The notes: a model not told the origin generated them from the letters alone. Numbered from the stretch's first letter, positions 19,359-31,629 are shown. The stretch is DNA of 64,000 bases from Heterohyrax brucei (GCA_028571685.1 CM053154.1:12370001-12434000); one strand, 5' to 3'. Numbers and translations are program-made.

Positions 19359-20411
19359 GTACTACAGGGTTTTATTCTCACTTCAAGTATAACAGAACAT
19401 ATTAGTGAGAATTAGACCTTGTTAAACTCTACTTCTCCCCTACCCAACGCTAATCATAAGGCATGTGAACTCACTCTAGAAGAGAATCTTTCCAACGTTC
19501 AGTGAAGAGTAGGGCTTTTAAGGTCCTCACTGGTCTGACACTTGGAGCCTCCAGACTCCTGTGAAAAGAAATTCCCATGAACAGAATGGCTTTCGTCATT
19601 TGTGTCACTGCAATGCAAACAACGTAGGAGAATGAAGGTGGCCATTAGGGCCAGATCCCACTCACTCGTTTTTCTGACTGTTCTAATGGAATCAGACTCA
19701 CCCACAGTTCTTCGAGGGCTGAAAGTCAGTTAATCCCTTGAAGGAAGAGGCAATTAGCCAGAAAGTGGATGAATCACCCAGCGATGCTGACATCCCATGT
19801 GGCTATACACAGTCTATTTCTTGTTTACCTTGTTGGTGCTTTTAGAATGTACTGAGATACCAGGACAAAGACACTTATTTTTTGTGGGGTGGTAAGGGAG
19901 AGCATCTGATACTTTTCTAATTGTCATCTTTCACTTCACACAGAAAAAAAAAGGGAGCATTAGAATCTAATAATGTAAAAATGACTCCATAACCTTCTAG
20001 TTTTATAATTTATGCCACCATTTAATTTTGTTCAAAGAGATGGATGGCATCGTAGCACTTTTAAATTAATTTAGGCTTGAATTCATGTTAGCAACATAAA
20101 TGCAACCGCTAATATTTCCATAATAAAGTAATTATCATTCAGTCTCCTCTTGCAAAACCACAGAATTCATCCCTAAACTGAAATTCCACTGGCTTGTGCT
20201 AAAAATAGGCCCAGAAGAACAATCACTGTTGTGTTTTCACGTGTTTGAAAGTCCGTTGATGAGCCCCATTAGAGGGTAAGCTGAAGGGAATTTGCTATAC
20301 ACAAACCACCTGATCGGTCTGTAAATCCATGATATAGGCAAAATAAGGACCTTGGGATTTCAGAGGCAGTCTATGAAAAGACAGAATAAATTGGCGGGCA
20401 TTTGGAATTTT
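19359..20411. other. Single-copy interval
   Basis: No recognised repeat. 19,950-20,260 is AT-rich with TTAAATTAATTTAGG and AGTAATTATC cores and could hold a conserved non-coding element; not testable here. Confidence 0.35.
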
Positions 20412-20580
20412 GCCCTGCCTTAAGGTGGCAGAGTGGGTGAAGTGCTTTGTCTGCTAACAAAAAGGGCAACAGTTCAAATGTGCCAGGTGCTCCATGGAAA
20501 CTCTATGGAGCAATTCTACTCTGACTTCTAGGGTTGCTATGAGTTGGACCCAACTCAAGGGCAGTAGGTTTGATTTTTTT
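20412..20580 (+). repeat. AfroSINE, short form
   Basis: AAGGTGGCAGAGTGGGTG head, CTGCTAACAAAAAGGGC, tail GAGTTGGACCCAACTC and a T-run. Confidence 0.8.
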
Positions 20581-20756
20581 TTTAAGGTGCTACAGATGCC
20601 AACTGGTGCCTACAGGTTTGATTTTTCCTCCTACATTGTTGAGTTTTGAGATTTTCAGTAAGTTGCTTGCATTTACAAATTGGGAGATTTCACATAAAAA
20701 CATGGACTTCTGACACTTTAAAAACAAAAATTCTAGCAACTCGGGCCCACTTTCCA

Positions 20757-20950
20757 TCACATCAGCAATAGGTGGAGCTGCCCCAATGTGAGGGCTATTT
20801 CACCCACTCCACTAAGTATACCATCTTCCCAGCCCTACGACTATTTGAATTTGCAGCCCTGTTAGGGATCTGGAGTTCCTGGGAGTTGCAAACATCAGTG
20901 ATGTCACTAGGAGGATGGAGTAGGTGTGGAAATATTACAGATAACTGCAA
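20757..20950. repeat. Unnamed repeat, copy 2 (empty site)
   Basis: Uninterrupted counterpart of 15,560-15,960, reading straight through GGGATCTGGAGTTCCTGG. Confidence 0.7.
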
Positions 20951-21054
20951 AGACTGGGAATTTCAGAACAATTAATTGTGCTAATGAGAAAACTGTATCT
21001 AGACCAAGAGGCAGTCATTCAAACAAAACAAGGGATACTGCATGGTTGAAAATC

Positions 21055-21925
21055 ATACTTATTCAATTTGTATGATGAGCAAATAATCGGAGAAGCTGGA
21101 TTCTGTGAAGAAGAGTGCAGCATCATGATTGGAGGAGGATTCATTAACAACCCGCATTAGGCACGTGACACAACCTTGCTTGCTAAATTAAGTGGAGAGG
21201 ACTTTAAGCACTTACTGATGAAGATCAAAGACCATAGCCTTCAATATGGATTGTACCTAACATAAAGGAAACAGAAATTCTCATGACTGGACCAATAAGC
21301 AATATCATGATAAAGGGAGAATTAATGTTGTCAAGAATTTCATTTTACTTGAATCCACAATCAACACCCATGGAAGTAATAGTCAAGAAATCAAATGATA
21401 CATTGCCTTGGGTGAATCTGCAGCAAAAGAGCTATTTAAAGTATTAAAAAAGCAAAGATATTCCTTGAGAACTAAGGTACACTTGACTCAATCCATGTTA
21501 TTTTTCATTATCTCATATGCACATGGAAGTAGGACCAAGAATAAGGAAGACTGAAGAAAAACTGATGCCTTTGAATTATGGTGTTGACAAAGAATGTTAA
21601 ATATATCATAGACTACCAGAAAAAACTTGTCTTGGAAAAAGTACAGCCAGAATGCTCCTTAGAAGCAAAAGTGGCTAGACTTTATCTCACGTCCTTTGGA
21701 CATGTTACCAGGAAGGATCAGTCTTTGGCGAAGGACATCATGCTTCGTAAAATAAAAGAAGACAACCCTGGATGAGACGAACTGACACAGCAGCTGCAAC
21801 AGTGAGCTCAGACGTAACGCTGATTGTGAGGGCACTGCAGGACCAGGGAGTGTTTCCTACTGTTGTATATAGCATCCCTGAGTCGCAACGGACTCAGTGG
21901 CACTAACAACAACAATAATAACATA
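21055..21925 (+). mobile_element. RTE/BovB-type LINE, 3' end with ORF2 remnant
   Basis: About 870 bp of a non-LTR retrotransposon of the RTE clade. Translated in pieces it gives the last part of ORF2 (reverse transcriptase C-terminal region, for example TEEKLMPLNYGVDKEC and the RRQPWMRRTDTAAA closing segment) with stops and frameshifts. It ends in CGGACTCAGTGG, CACTAACAACAAC, the tail used by AfroSINEs. RTE enzymes are the accepted drivers of tRNA SINEs with matching 3' ends; this copy is inactive. Confidence 0.85.
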
Positions 21926-23649
21926 GACGTCACGCACATCTGTTGACATGGTCATTAATCGATAACATGTAAAACAGAAACTCAGCGTTAAGACTGGCTC
22001 ACAAGTAACCTTTGAGAAGCAGCTGGTTCCTAAGTGGGATGCTTACCGAGCACCTTCAGTACCTCAAGAGTACATACTCACCGTGTTCCGATAATCTGCA
22101 ACCCAAAGCATAGGTCCTGAAGATGGCTGCAGACAATTAAGAAAAATGCATATTCCCAACACAAGTGCTGTTCTGTGGGTGGTGGCTGTTAGAGCTCCAA
22201 ATGGCTTTGTCTAGAGTAGATTCTGGACAAAGTATGCATGGCAAGAATATTAAGTTCAAGTTAATGTAGCTGAACAATGACTACCCTCACTCGAGAAACC
22301 TGTTGCTGGGAGTTACCCTAACCCCTATAAACTACTGATGCATGTTCTTGGTATGAAAGGTGGCCTATTGGTGTTTGGAATAATTCTTCAGTATCCTTCT
22401 GACACAGAAAAAGCTCACGCATATTAAGTCCTGATGGTTACCAAGCAACAGAAACAAATACCCATGAAGTTTTAGTTTTGGAACAAAGTTGGGCAACTTT
22501 GTGGAATTTTTCTCATCACATTAAGCATGCATGAGAGAAAGTGCAAACACACACACACAGAGACGCTCCAAGAAAAGCAACGTATCAAGATGACCTCATA
22601 AGGTATGAGCCAAGACCTGGCTGTGTCATGAATAGTGAGCCATGCTCATGTTCCCGGGGACTGTGAACAGGTCAAGTCCAAAGAACAAAGCAGAGAAATT
22701 ATTTGCTTCTAAGAGTAAAAGGTGCAATCCAAGAGAGCCTATTTGAAAAGAGCCATCTGGAGAATCAATTCTCCATCTACCTACTGCTCCCTGACACTCC
22801 CGCTAGATAACAAAAGGGGAATGCGGGGAGCTGAAGCAGTCTGCCTCAAGGCCCTGACTCCCAGAAAGGAAGGTACTAAAATTCACATGGATTAGACACC
22901 CCAGAGACTGGAGCTCACCTGCCCCACCTGGAACCAAGGGCAGCCTCAATCTTGTACCTGTGCCACAAAGGCCGAGAAATACGAGCACAGAAGGGACAGC
23001 AAGGAACTGTTTGGAACCAAGTGGGTGTTCACAGACAGTCACAAGCCTCCAAAGACTCAGCTAGGCAAGCAGAAGGGAATCAAAGCACCCCAGGCCCACG
23101 CCATCTCCACACCCATGCTGTCCCCACACTTGGCATTTCAGGACGATGGTGTGGAACAATCAAAAGAGTCCACTGTTGTGTGGGCTAGAGGATCACAGAC
23201 ACCAAAGAAGGTGCTAGCAAGAACCAAGGACACACCCAGGGACTCTCAGGATGAGTGGCACCTGGAATGAGAGGCCAAGTAGGCCCAAGAAAGCCTGAGA
23301 TCCGGGGGTGTACTGTCATTTCCTCAAGTGCCTTCATCAGCCCATGCCCTTCGCCTAAAAAGCAGCAGTCCAGCTCTTTCCCTCTCCCTCAGGCCTGTTT
23401 CTGGCCGAACTCACCTGGTACTGCTGCCAGCTGAGGCCAGCCTCAGCCCCAGTCTAGCCGGTGTGCTCTTCGTTGATTAGCGCATCTCCCAGTCGCCTCT
23501 GCACCAGCCCAGTCCTCCTCCTGTTGATCCTTCTCTCTCCATCACCTTTCCAGACAGCCTAGAGAAGCAAGAGTGGGCCAGTGGAGAAGCAGCAAAAAGC
23601 CAATCAAATACTTTCAAATGACCAGCCAACAACCAGTTGCCAACAACTC
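21926..23649. other. Intergenic interval, no recognised feature
   Basis: Single-copy by eye. The overlapping 78- and 81-codon frames at 22,952-23,270 have no recognisable domains. Confidence 0.35.
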
Positions 23650-23852
23650 AACCTGTAGCCATGGCAACCCCATCTATGTGTGTCAGAGTAGAACTGCCCT
23701 CCACAGGGTTGTCAATGACTGATCTTTCAGGAGCAGATTGACATGCCTTTCCTCTGAGGTCCTTCCCTCTGGATAGACTCGAACCTCCCCAACCTCTTAA
23801 TAGCAGATGCGCAGGCTAGCCATTCACAGCACCCAAGGACTCCAAACAACCA
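23650..23852 (-). repeat. AfroSINE, diverged
   Basis: CTGTAGCCATGGCAACCCC, AGAGTAGAACTGCCC, CAGATTGACATGCC, ACTCGAACCTCC, GCACCCAAGGACTCC; a worn long-form-like copy. Confidence 0.55.
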
Positions 23853-23884
23853 CAATAGGCAGTATTTACTAAGTATTTACTACA

Positions 23885-24032
23885 CAAACTGGATTCTGAC
23901 TCATAGCAAACCTCCCTATAGGACAGAGTAGAACTGCCCTGTAGGGTTTTCAAGGAGTGGCTGGTGGATTCAAACTGCCAATCTTTTGGTTCTCAGCTCA
24001 GTTCTTAACTACCACACCTCCAGGGCTCCTCT
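23885..24032 (-). repeat. AfroSINE, short form
   Basis: CTGGATTCTGACTCATAGC through AAACTGCCAATCTTTTGG to CACACCTCCAGGGCTCC. Confidence 0.85.
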
Positions 24033-24177
24033 TATTACATACCAGACACTTTTCTATTTCTAATGTAAATATCTATATTTATATTGATATATAACTATGT
24101 GTATGAATGACACATTAACCATGTATTAATGACAATATTATAAAGAGCTTTCACCTAATCTTTCCAAACAACACCAC

Positions 24178-24706
24178 TGTTTCAGTCAGCTGGTGCTGCT
24201 GTTGCAGAAATACCAAGAGTGGATAGTTTTAAAAAAGGAAAGCTAACTCTTACACAGTCTGGAAGGCTACAAGTCCAAATTCAGGACATCCACTCCAAGG
24301 GAAGGCTTTCCCCCTTGTCGGCTCTAGAGGAAAGTCCAGTATTGCGTCAGTCTTTGTCCAGGGAGCGTCTTGCCACAGGAATCTTAGGTCTGAAGGACGC
24401 GCCCTTCTCCCTGTACTGCTTTCTTGATGGAGTGAGGTTTCCAGCTCTCTTCTTGCTTCCTTTTCCATTTATCTCTTGCAGGATGAAAGGATTAAGAGTG
24501 GGGCAAGCCAGACTTCAGGGAAACAAACTCCCTTTACAGAGAAGCAGGGAGGTGATCCTATGAAGGGATTTACAGTCCCACCCTAATCCTTTAACATACA
24601 GCATATGAAAACCACAAAAAGGAGGACAATCACAAAATACTGGGGAATCATGGCCCAGCCACATGGCTGCACATATTTTGGGGGGGACACAGTTCAATCC
24701 ACGACA
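24178..24706 (-). repeat. Solo LTR, MaLR-like, inserted in a MIR
   Basis: Starts TGTTTCAGTCAGCTGG and ends CACAGTTCAATCCACGACA. Flanks ACCAC (24,173-24,177) and ACCAT (24,707-24,711) form a 5-bp TSD with one change. MIR sequence resumes on the right (ATGAAGTAGGTAC). The 114-codon frame at 24,219 is LTR, not gene. Confidence 0.85.
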
Positions 24707-24925
24707 ACCATGAAGTAGGTACTTTTTTTATGCTCATTTTACACATGAGGAAGTCTGGTCACAGGTAGGTTAAACCAGTTGCCATAGGTCACATGCTTCC
24801 TAAGTGGAGGGACAGAGATTTGAACCTAGGGAGCCGGGCTTCAAATTCTGCTCAGCCTCACACCTCGAAATGGAGATAGGCTTCAAGCCCTGTGTCTGTC
24901 CGTCTCCCAAGCCCATGCTCTTGAC
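24707..24925 (+). repeat. MIR element, right part
   Basis: GAAGTAGGTAC, TCATTTTACACATGAGGAAG, GAGATTTGAACCTAGGG; continues MIR sequence found left of the LTR (about 24,100-24,177). Confidence 0.75.
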
Positions 24926-25261
24926 CACCTTGATCATTTGCCAAGGCGGGAATGCATCCACTTACAGGTCGGCCTCTTGGCACTAGCAGGAGATGAGTCC
25001 ACAAAGATCTCTGTGCCCCCTCCTCCAGGCCCTCTGAAATATCTATTTGCCTTATTCTCAAACCTGCAGGGAGCAACACTTTGTCAGATAGACAGACAGG
25101 TACGGTGGGCAGGTAGAATTCTTGAATCATAGTATCCACTGTGCTCTAGGGTAGCTCCTACTTTCAAAGCACACCTATGGTGATTTGCTCTCCGAATGCA
25201 TGTGAAGTCTTCATCTTCTAAACCTTCACAGTATTTGTTAGACCCTCTAATGGGATTCCTC

Positions 25262-25470
25262 AGGAATCCCTGGTGGCACAAAAGGTTAAGTGCTCAACTA
25301 CTAGCCAAAAGGTTGGTGGTTCAAACCCTGACAACAGCACTTCGGAACACAGACCTGATTGCTTCTGAAGGGTCACAGGCTCGAAAACCCTTTGGAGTAG
25401 TTCTACTCTGCACATGTGGGATCACCACAAGTTGGAATCAGTTCAACAGCAACAAACAACCTCATGGGGT
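25262..25470 (+). repeat. AfroSINE, alternative long form
   Basis: ATCCCTGGTGGCACAAAAGG head, extended middle (GACCTGATTGCTTCTG), tail GTTGGAATCAGTTCAACAGC and ACAAACAAC. Confidence 0.75.
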
Positions 25471-25584
25471 TTCTGATACTCTGATTTCCATTATGGTTTA
25501 TTTGGGAATTACTGTTCTCATCCCTTCTCATGTTAAGTTACTTGAGAATTGTATGGTTAGAAGAGGGATTTGACTGCTGTGTTT

Positions 25585-25900
25585 GAGACATCTCCAGATA
25601 ACAATGGCTTTAACAGAATGGGCACTGGTTTCTCTCTGACAGAAAGCAGCAGTTGCAGAGTTCAGGGCTGGTCAGTGCTCAGCTCCACGGTGTTACTCAG
25701 GGATCCAGGCACCTGCCATCTGTGGCTCTTCCATCCCCTGAGGGTTGCCTTCATCCTTCTACAGTGGTTCAAAACCTCACCTGCATTCCAGCCAGTAACA
25801 AGAGGAAAGGACAGAAAGGGAAGGGAAAATTCTTGCCTTTTTAAGGGCAGGGCTAAATTGCAAGTTACTGTCAAGAAAAGGGAAAAACAATGTAAGAACC
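25585..25900. repeat. Old interspersed repeat, unnamed
   Basis: AACAATGGCTTTAACAGAATGG, split as AACAATGGCTTTAAC, then TTTCTCTCTGACA, TCAGGGCTGGTCAGTG, CACGGTGTTACTCAGGGATCC, again in part, is a layout I recognise from common eutherian repeats but cannot name safely. The 144-codon frame across it is incidental. Confidence 0.4.
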
Positions 25901-25944
25901 TTAGCCACCTCAAGTCTCGTCTTCTCGAATCCATCCATGTCTTG

Positions 25945-26165
25945 TTGTTAGGAGCCGCTGAGTCAGTTCCAATGCACAGTGAGCCTATGTACAACAGAAA
26001 GTGACACTGTCCTGTCCTAAACCATCCTCACAAGCGTTGCTACGTTTGACCTCTTTCTTGCAGCCACTGTGTCAGTCTGTCTCATTAAGGATCTTCCTCT
26101 TTTTTGCTGACCGTCTACAAGGCAAGCATGATATCCTTCTCCAAGGACTGGTACCGTGTCTCAGT
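25945..26165 (-). repeat. Second afrotherian SINE-like family, copy 1
   Basis: GTTGTTAGGAGCCGCTGAG then CTATGTACAACAGAA, ACCATCCTCACA, GTTGCTACGTTTGACC, AGGATCTTCCTC, GATATCCTTCTCCAAGGAC. It starts like AfroSINE but has a different body. Shared with 32,228 and 45,205. Confidence 0.65.
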
Positions 26166-27679
26166 AAAAAGATTTAAAACAACACCACATGTGTGCGTGC
26201 AGACATTTCTTCATTCAACAAACATTGTAAAATGAAGCCATGGGTCAGACACTGGGCTACTCATTAGGAATTCCATGCAAGGAGTTTATAAACAATGGAT
26301 GAATAAATGAATGAGCCTTCTTTCTGGAACAGTAATCTCGAAGTACTACCGTGAAAATTTCATGAGGGCAAATAATTTAAAATATGGACACAAGTAATTT
26401 CTTCCCATGGAAGGTCGTAGATAAAGCAGTCATCTTTAAGTCGAATTTTCTGTGGCTTGCTAAAAAACATGGAAAATTGGTTATAAAGCAAGTCAACAAA
26501 AAGCCCTGATTTATTGGACTGTGCTGCCGCTAGCAAAGTATTAGAGTTCCAATCTGAATTTTTATTTTAATGAGTTTTTTCAGTGTTTTACTCTGAAACA
26601 CATTTTTACCTTTTCTCTATACAAAAGAAACAAACCAAAAAAAAATTTTAAAAGTCACTTGCTGCATTTAGATAAGTATACAAGTCTAAAATTGAATTCC
26701 TTCTGTGTCTTCTAAAAGGTAAGCATTCAAGAGATTTAGTCTGAGACAGAAGCCAAAAGGCCAATTCCAATTTATTATTATTTCTAAATTATATATAACC
26801 CAGCACGAAAAACCTTTAATAATAATGTCATTCAAGCTGTCACTGGAATGCATCTTGTTTTCAGCTATAGACATGGCCACCTCAGCTTATCTTGTTTCCC
26901 AACTTCATTAAGATGTATTTCCATCTTCTTAGATCAGGCTCACCTCCCTTCACCACCTCTCCACTGAAAAAAAATCCAGCAAATGACATGCACTTAGCAT
27001 TTTAACTAAAATGCCAATATTAACAGGAATTGTAACATTAAAGTGAGAAGATTTTAAATTCAAATGTTACAAGAGGGATAAAAGTTTTGCACTGAACTAA
27101 AATGAAATTGTACTTAATTAGAATAAAATTTTTCAGAGCTCATGCTTTAGATTTTAAAGAAGCTTAGGTGAGTCCTGGGAAGTTGCGTTGTCTTCCTTTG
27201 TATTGCAAACTTATGGTGTTTCTCTGTGCATATGTTACTCCTGAGAAATCTGACTTAATTTCTTTTTCCCCTCTGGCACACAGACTGTATTTACACAGTG
27301 GGCTCCTCCTGGGGGAAGTGCTGCAGTGCCCATGCTGCCGATGTCCAAATGCAAAGCAATAATCCCTAGGCACCACATAATATTTTCTCCATCTTTGAAC
27401 GAAAGAGCATTGTCCTTTAGAAAGAATTTTGCTGTTGTCATTTTATGGGACTGTACTGCATACATGTTTATTTAGCTAGTGTTGGTTAGGTACTCGACAG
27501 TGTGTCTGGCTCACAGTGAAGAGGTGCTTCCAGTGGAAACTGTGAGAGCCAGATCTTGATGTGACTGCCTAATTTTTCATGGTCTCACAAGTTTTCCACC
27601 TTTGACAGGTCTCAGCATTGCTACCTTTCTGTCACTCTTCTAGTAGAAAATATTTGGATTTCCCTTCTCTGACAGGTTT
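26166..27679. other. Single-copy interval
   Basis: 26,200-26,300 looks like an old repeat (TTCATTCAACAAACATT, GTCAGACACTGGGC). 26,340-27,470 is AT-rich, without recognised repeats. Short frames on both strands have no recognisable domains. Confidence 0.35.
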
Positions 27680-27818
27680 CTGGAAACCCTGTAGCATAGT
27701 GGTTAAGTGCTCTGGCTGCTGACCAAAAGGTCAGCAGTTAGAACCCAACAGGTGCTCTTCGGAAAGCCTATGGGGCAGTTCTACTCTGTGCTATAGGGTC
27801 ACTATGAGTCAGCAATGG
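27680..27818 (+). repeat. AfroSINE, short form
   Basis: GAAACCCTGTAGCATAGTGG to TATGAGTCAGCAATGG. Imperfect TSD GACAGGTTTCTG / GACAAGTTTCTG. Confidence 0.85.
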
Positions 27819-27904
27819 CTTTTTTGACAAGTTTCTGCCTTATAGTGATTCCAGCTTTCATAGGTTTCATTCCATATGTTTAGGGCTTACTCTAAGTAAG
27901 GTAA

Positions 27905-28100
27905 AGAGCCCTGGTTGACCAGTAGTTAAGCATTCAATTGCTAACGAAAAGGCCAATGATTCAAACCCACTAGCAGCTCAGTGAGTGAATGAGTTGTCAG
28001 TCTGTTTCCATAAAGATCATGGCCTTTGGAAACCCTACGGGACAGCTCTACTCTGTCCTGTAGGGTCACTGTAAGTTGGAATTGAGAGCAATGGGTATAC
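27905..28100 (+). repeat. AfroSINE, long form
   Basis: GAGCCCTGGTTGACCAGTAG head, middle block TTGTCAGTCTGTTTCC and ATAAAGATCATGGCC retained, tail GTAAGTTGGAATTG. Confidence 0.8.
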
Positions 28101-28159
28101 AATTAAGGTATGATTTGAATTCCTCTGAGGAACAATGGGACTCATTCTTTCATTCAAAA

Positions 28160-29795
28160 TATTTGTGGATCATTATACAGCAAAACCTCAACAACAAATA
28201 ATCCAATTAAAAAATGGGCCAAGGATACAAACCAGCACTTCACCAAAGACACTCTGGCAGCTAACAGATACATGAGAAAATGCTCACAATCACTAACCAT
28301 TAGAGAAATACAAATCAAAACTACTGTAAGATACTACCTCATTCCAACAAGACCAGCATTTATCCAAAAATTACAAAACAATAAATGTTGGAGAGGATGT
28401 GGAGAGCATTTATGCACTCTTAGTGGGAATGTAAAATGGTACAATCACTTTGGAAATGAAATTGGCACTTTCTTAAAAAGCTACAAATAGAAATACCCTA
28501 TGACTCCAGCAATCTCACTGCTTGGAATATATGCTAGAGAAAGTAAGAGCTGCCACACAAACAGATAAATGCACACTGATGTTCACTGCAGCAGTGTCCA
28601 CAATAGCAAAAGAAGGACTTAACCTAGATACCCATCAACAGAAGAATGTATAAATAAACTATGGTATAGTCACACAATGGAATATTATCCAATGATAAAG
28701 AATAATGATGAATTTGGGAAACATCACATAACAGAGGAATCTGGAAGACATTATGCTGAGTGAAATTAGTCAATTGCAAAAGGACAAATACTGTATGAGA
28801 CCACTATTATAAGGACTCAAGAATAGGTTTAAGCAAAGAAGAAAACATTTGTTGATGGCTGGGTGGGAGGGAGAGGTGTATCCACTTAGTAGATAATAGA
28901 CAAGAATTATTTTAGGTGAAAGGAGAGACAACAAACAGTAGAGAAGCTGGCACAAGTGGACTAAATGCAAAGCTTAGAAGTATTCTGAATAAAATGAAAC
29001 ACTTTGAAGGACAGAGAGAGTAGCAGAGTCAGGGATCTGAGGACCATGGTTTCCGGGGACATGTAGGTCAACAAGTATAACAAAGTTTATTAAAATGCTC
29101 TACATCTCACTTCAGTGAGTGGCATCTGGAGTCTTAAAATAGCTAGAAAGCAGCTATCTGAGAAGCATCAACTAGTCTCCATCCACCTGGGGCAAAGGAG
29201 AACGAAGAGCATCAAAGACACAAAGAAAGTATGAGCCCAAGAGACACAAAGGGCCACATACACCAGAAATTACATCAACATGAAACCAGAAGGACTAGAC
29301 AGTACCAAGCCACCACCACAAGACTATCCTTACAGGAAACTTGGGAAAGAGTCCCTGTAGGAGCAGGGGAAATATGGGGCACAATACTTGAACTCTAGTA
29401 AAAAGATCAGACTTGATGGTTTGACACAAGTCCCCAGAACATAATGGTACCCAGAATCTCTGTTGGTCCAGAACAGAAATCATTCTGAAAGCCTACTCCT
29501 CAGACAATGATCAAACTGGTCTATAAAACATGAAATGATACTGATGAAGAGTGTGCTTCTCGGCTTAAGTAGATACAGGAGACCAACTGCACAGCTCCTA
29601 TCAGAGGCAACACAAGAAGATAGACAGAGATAGGAGCCAGTTACACTGACATGGGTATGTGAGCTGCAGGGAAGGAACGTTCTGCCGCAATGCACACAAT
29701 GCGGGGACAACAGCTAGGGTCACATAACAAAGTGTGTGTACGTTTTTTTATAAGAAACTGACTCAAGTTGTCAAGTTTCTCTTAAAACTCAATGA
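28160..29795 (+). mobile_element. L1, 3' end (ORF2 C-terminus and 3'UTR)
   Basis: ORF2 C-terminal text (AACAGATACATGAGAAAATG, GAAATACAAATCAAAAC, GGAGAGGATGTGG, ATGTAAAATGGTACAA) gives way at about 28,760 to the 3'UTR (GGGAGGGAGAGG, CAGTGAGTGGCATCTGG, GTGTGCTTCTCGGCTTAAG). Ends near CTTAAAACTCAATG without a clear poly(A) tail. Same 3'UTR type as 43.4-44.4 kb. Frames broken. Confidence 0.85.
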
Positions 29796-30164
29796 AAAAC
29801 ATTAAAACTAGTTACGGATCATTCATTCATTCCATTTATTTATGGAACTTTGTGCCAAATTCCAAGTTAGGTTTTTCAGTTTCAAGCACCAGTATGGCCC
29901 CTGACTTCATGGATCTCACAGACTAATGGGGAAGAGAGACAACCAAAGAGTTGCCCAAATGAATGTAGAATGAATTATCAAATGAGATAAACGTTATAGC
30001 TCCTATAAAGCCTGTGTACTTGTGGTTTGATTTCCTATCAGCGTCACGATCAAGGACACTTGATCAAACAAACAGAATTCCAGTGTAGCTCAGATTTCTG
30101 TCAAGGTCATGGGAAACAAGAAGACAGTGAGAATATGTCACAGACCAGAGGGAGGCTTGGGGAG
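29796..30164. other. Old repeat-like sequence
   Basis: CTGACTTCATGGATCTCACAG then AATGGGGAAGAGAGACAA, in part, resembles an ancient eutherian repeat; family not named. Confidence 0.35.
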
Positions 30165-30440
30165 AGATGACAATTAATGCAATGAGGTGCCTGGCTTTGA
30201 TGCTGGAACACAAACAGGATTTAATGAAAGGAAAAACTGTGAATCCACAAAAAGTCTGGAGCCTGGTTAGTGGTAATTACCAGTGTCAGATTCTTAGTCT
30301 GGGAAATGTACCACAGTTATGTAAAATGTTAGCAATGGAGGATGCTGGGTGATGGGTGTCTGGAAATTCTCTGTACTATCTTTGCAACTTTTTGGTAAGT
30401 CTATAATTATTCCAAAATAAATTTTATTTTTAAAAACTCT
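30165..30440 (+). repeat. Old L1 (L1M-type) 3' end
   Basis: GCTGGGTGATGGGTG, CTGTACTATCTTTGCAAC, CTATAATTATTCCAAAATAAA are typical of L1M 3' termini. Confidence 0.65.
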
Positions 30441-30564
30441 GTCTTTTACACAAAGTTCTAAAAAAATTCTAATAGCATCTAAATACAGTCTATAGTAAAA
30501 CTAATGAAAGCCTCCATTTGTGATTTACCTCTTACATTAGTTATTAATGTGCTTAACAAATCAA

Positions 30565-30960
30565 CCCAAGATTTAGCAAGCAAACCAACAAACATTTTTC
30601 ACATAGTTCCAAGCCTCAGGAATGTGGGAGTGGCTTAGCTGGGTGCTTCTGACTCAGGAGCTCTGAGGAGCTTGTAGTCACGCTGTAGACAGGGGCTGCA
30701 GTCATCTCAAGGCTCAACTGGGACTGAAGAATCCCATTTCAAGCTCTCTCTTGTGGCTGTCCTCAGCTTCGGTTTCTTACTGGTTGGAGGCTTCAGTTCT
30801 TCCCCACGTTGGCTTCACCATAGGACTGCTCACAAACACGGCAGTTGGCTTTTCCTAAAGTGAGTGATCCTACAGAACAAGGACACATATCAAAGGCAGA
30901 CACCACAGTTTTTTCATAGCCTGATCTCAGAAGGAACATGTGACTTCCATCATATTTTAT
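30565..30960. repeat. Old interspersed repeat, unnamed
   Basis: GGAGTGGCTTAGCTGGGTGC, GCTGCAGTCATCTCAAGGC, TCTCAGAAGGAACATGTGAC: an ancient eutherian repeat, possibly related to 8,925-10,030. Confidence 0.5.
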
Positions 30961-31289
30961 TCATTGGAGACAAGATACAAAGCCAACACACAAAGGGAGC
31001 GGAATTAAGTTCCCTTTCTTGAAGGGAGCATTACCCAAGGATTTATACACACTTTTAAGAACTGCCACTCCTCTACTCCCTTCAAATACTCCACTAGAAC
31101 TACATAAAAGAGACAAAAAAAATTGCATAAATCCACAAGAACAAGGAGAATATGGAAGAAAATAGCAACATAATTCAGGACCAGGAATCAGAAAATCAAA
31201 TCAAACCGCAGATCCAAGGAAGTGGAATCATAAGCCAGCAGTGGAGAAAGCCACAAGGCCACATAATTTGCACCATTAAAAAAAAAAAC

Positions 31290-31432
31290 CATTGCCATTG
31301 AGTCGATTCCAACTCACAGCAACAATATAGGACAGAGTAGAACTGTACCACACAAAGAATGCCCAGGGGATTCGAACTGTCAAACTTTTGGTTAGTGGCT
31401 ATAGTTCTTAGCCATTATGCCACCAGGGTTGT
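31290..31432 (-). repeat. AfroSINE, short form
   Basis: ACCATTGCCATTGAGTCGAT through GGGATTCGAACTGTCAA to GCCACCAGGGTTG, with A-rich left end. TSD TTTGCACCA on both sides. Confidence 0.9.
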
Positions 31433-31629
31433 CGTTTGCACCACAGAACCTCAAAAAGCCTCCTAAATTGGCAGCACCAGCCGCCTCTGGAAGTGGAGAA
31501 AAGGATTAGGATGAAAATTCTGAAACTGGTTGCAAATCCTACAAAATACCTTAACAGTAGTCCTCAAAACAGTCAGTGTCATCAAAAACAGGCAAGTTGG
31601 AGAAACTGCCACAGCCAAGAGTAGCCTAA

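Noticed and set aside
24219-24563. 114-codon plus-strand frame
   Set aside because: Lies wholly inside the antisense solo LTR at 24,178-24,706; homologous LTRs have no such frame.
25570-26004. 144-codon frame
   Set aside because: Spans an old repeat and part of a SINE; no domain, no splice or promoter context.
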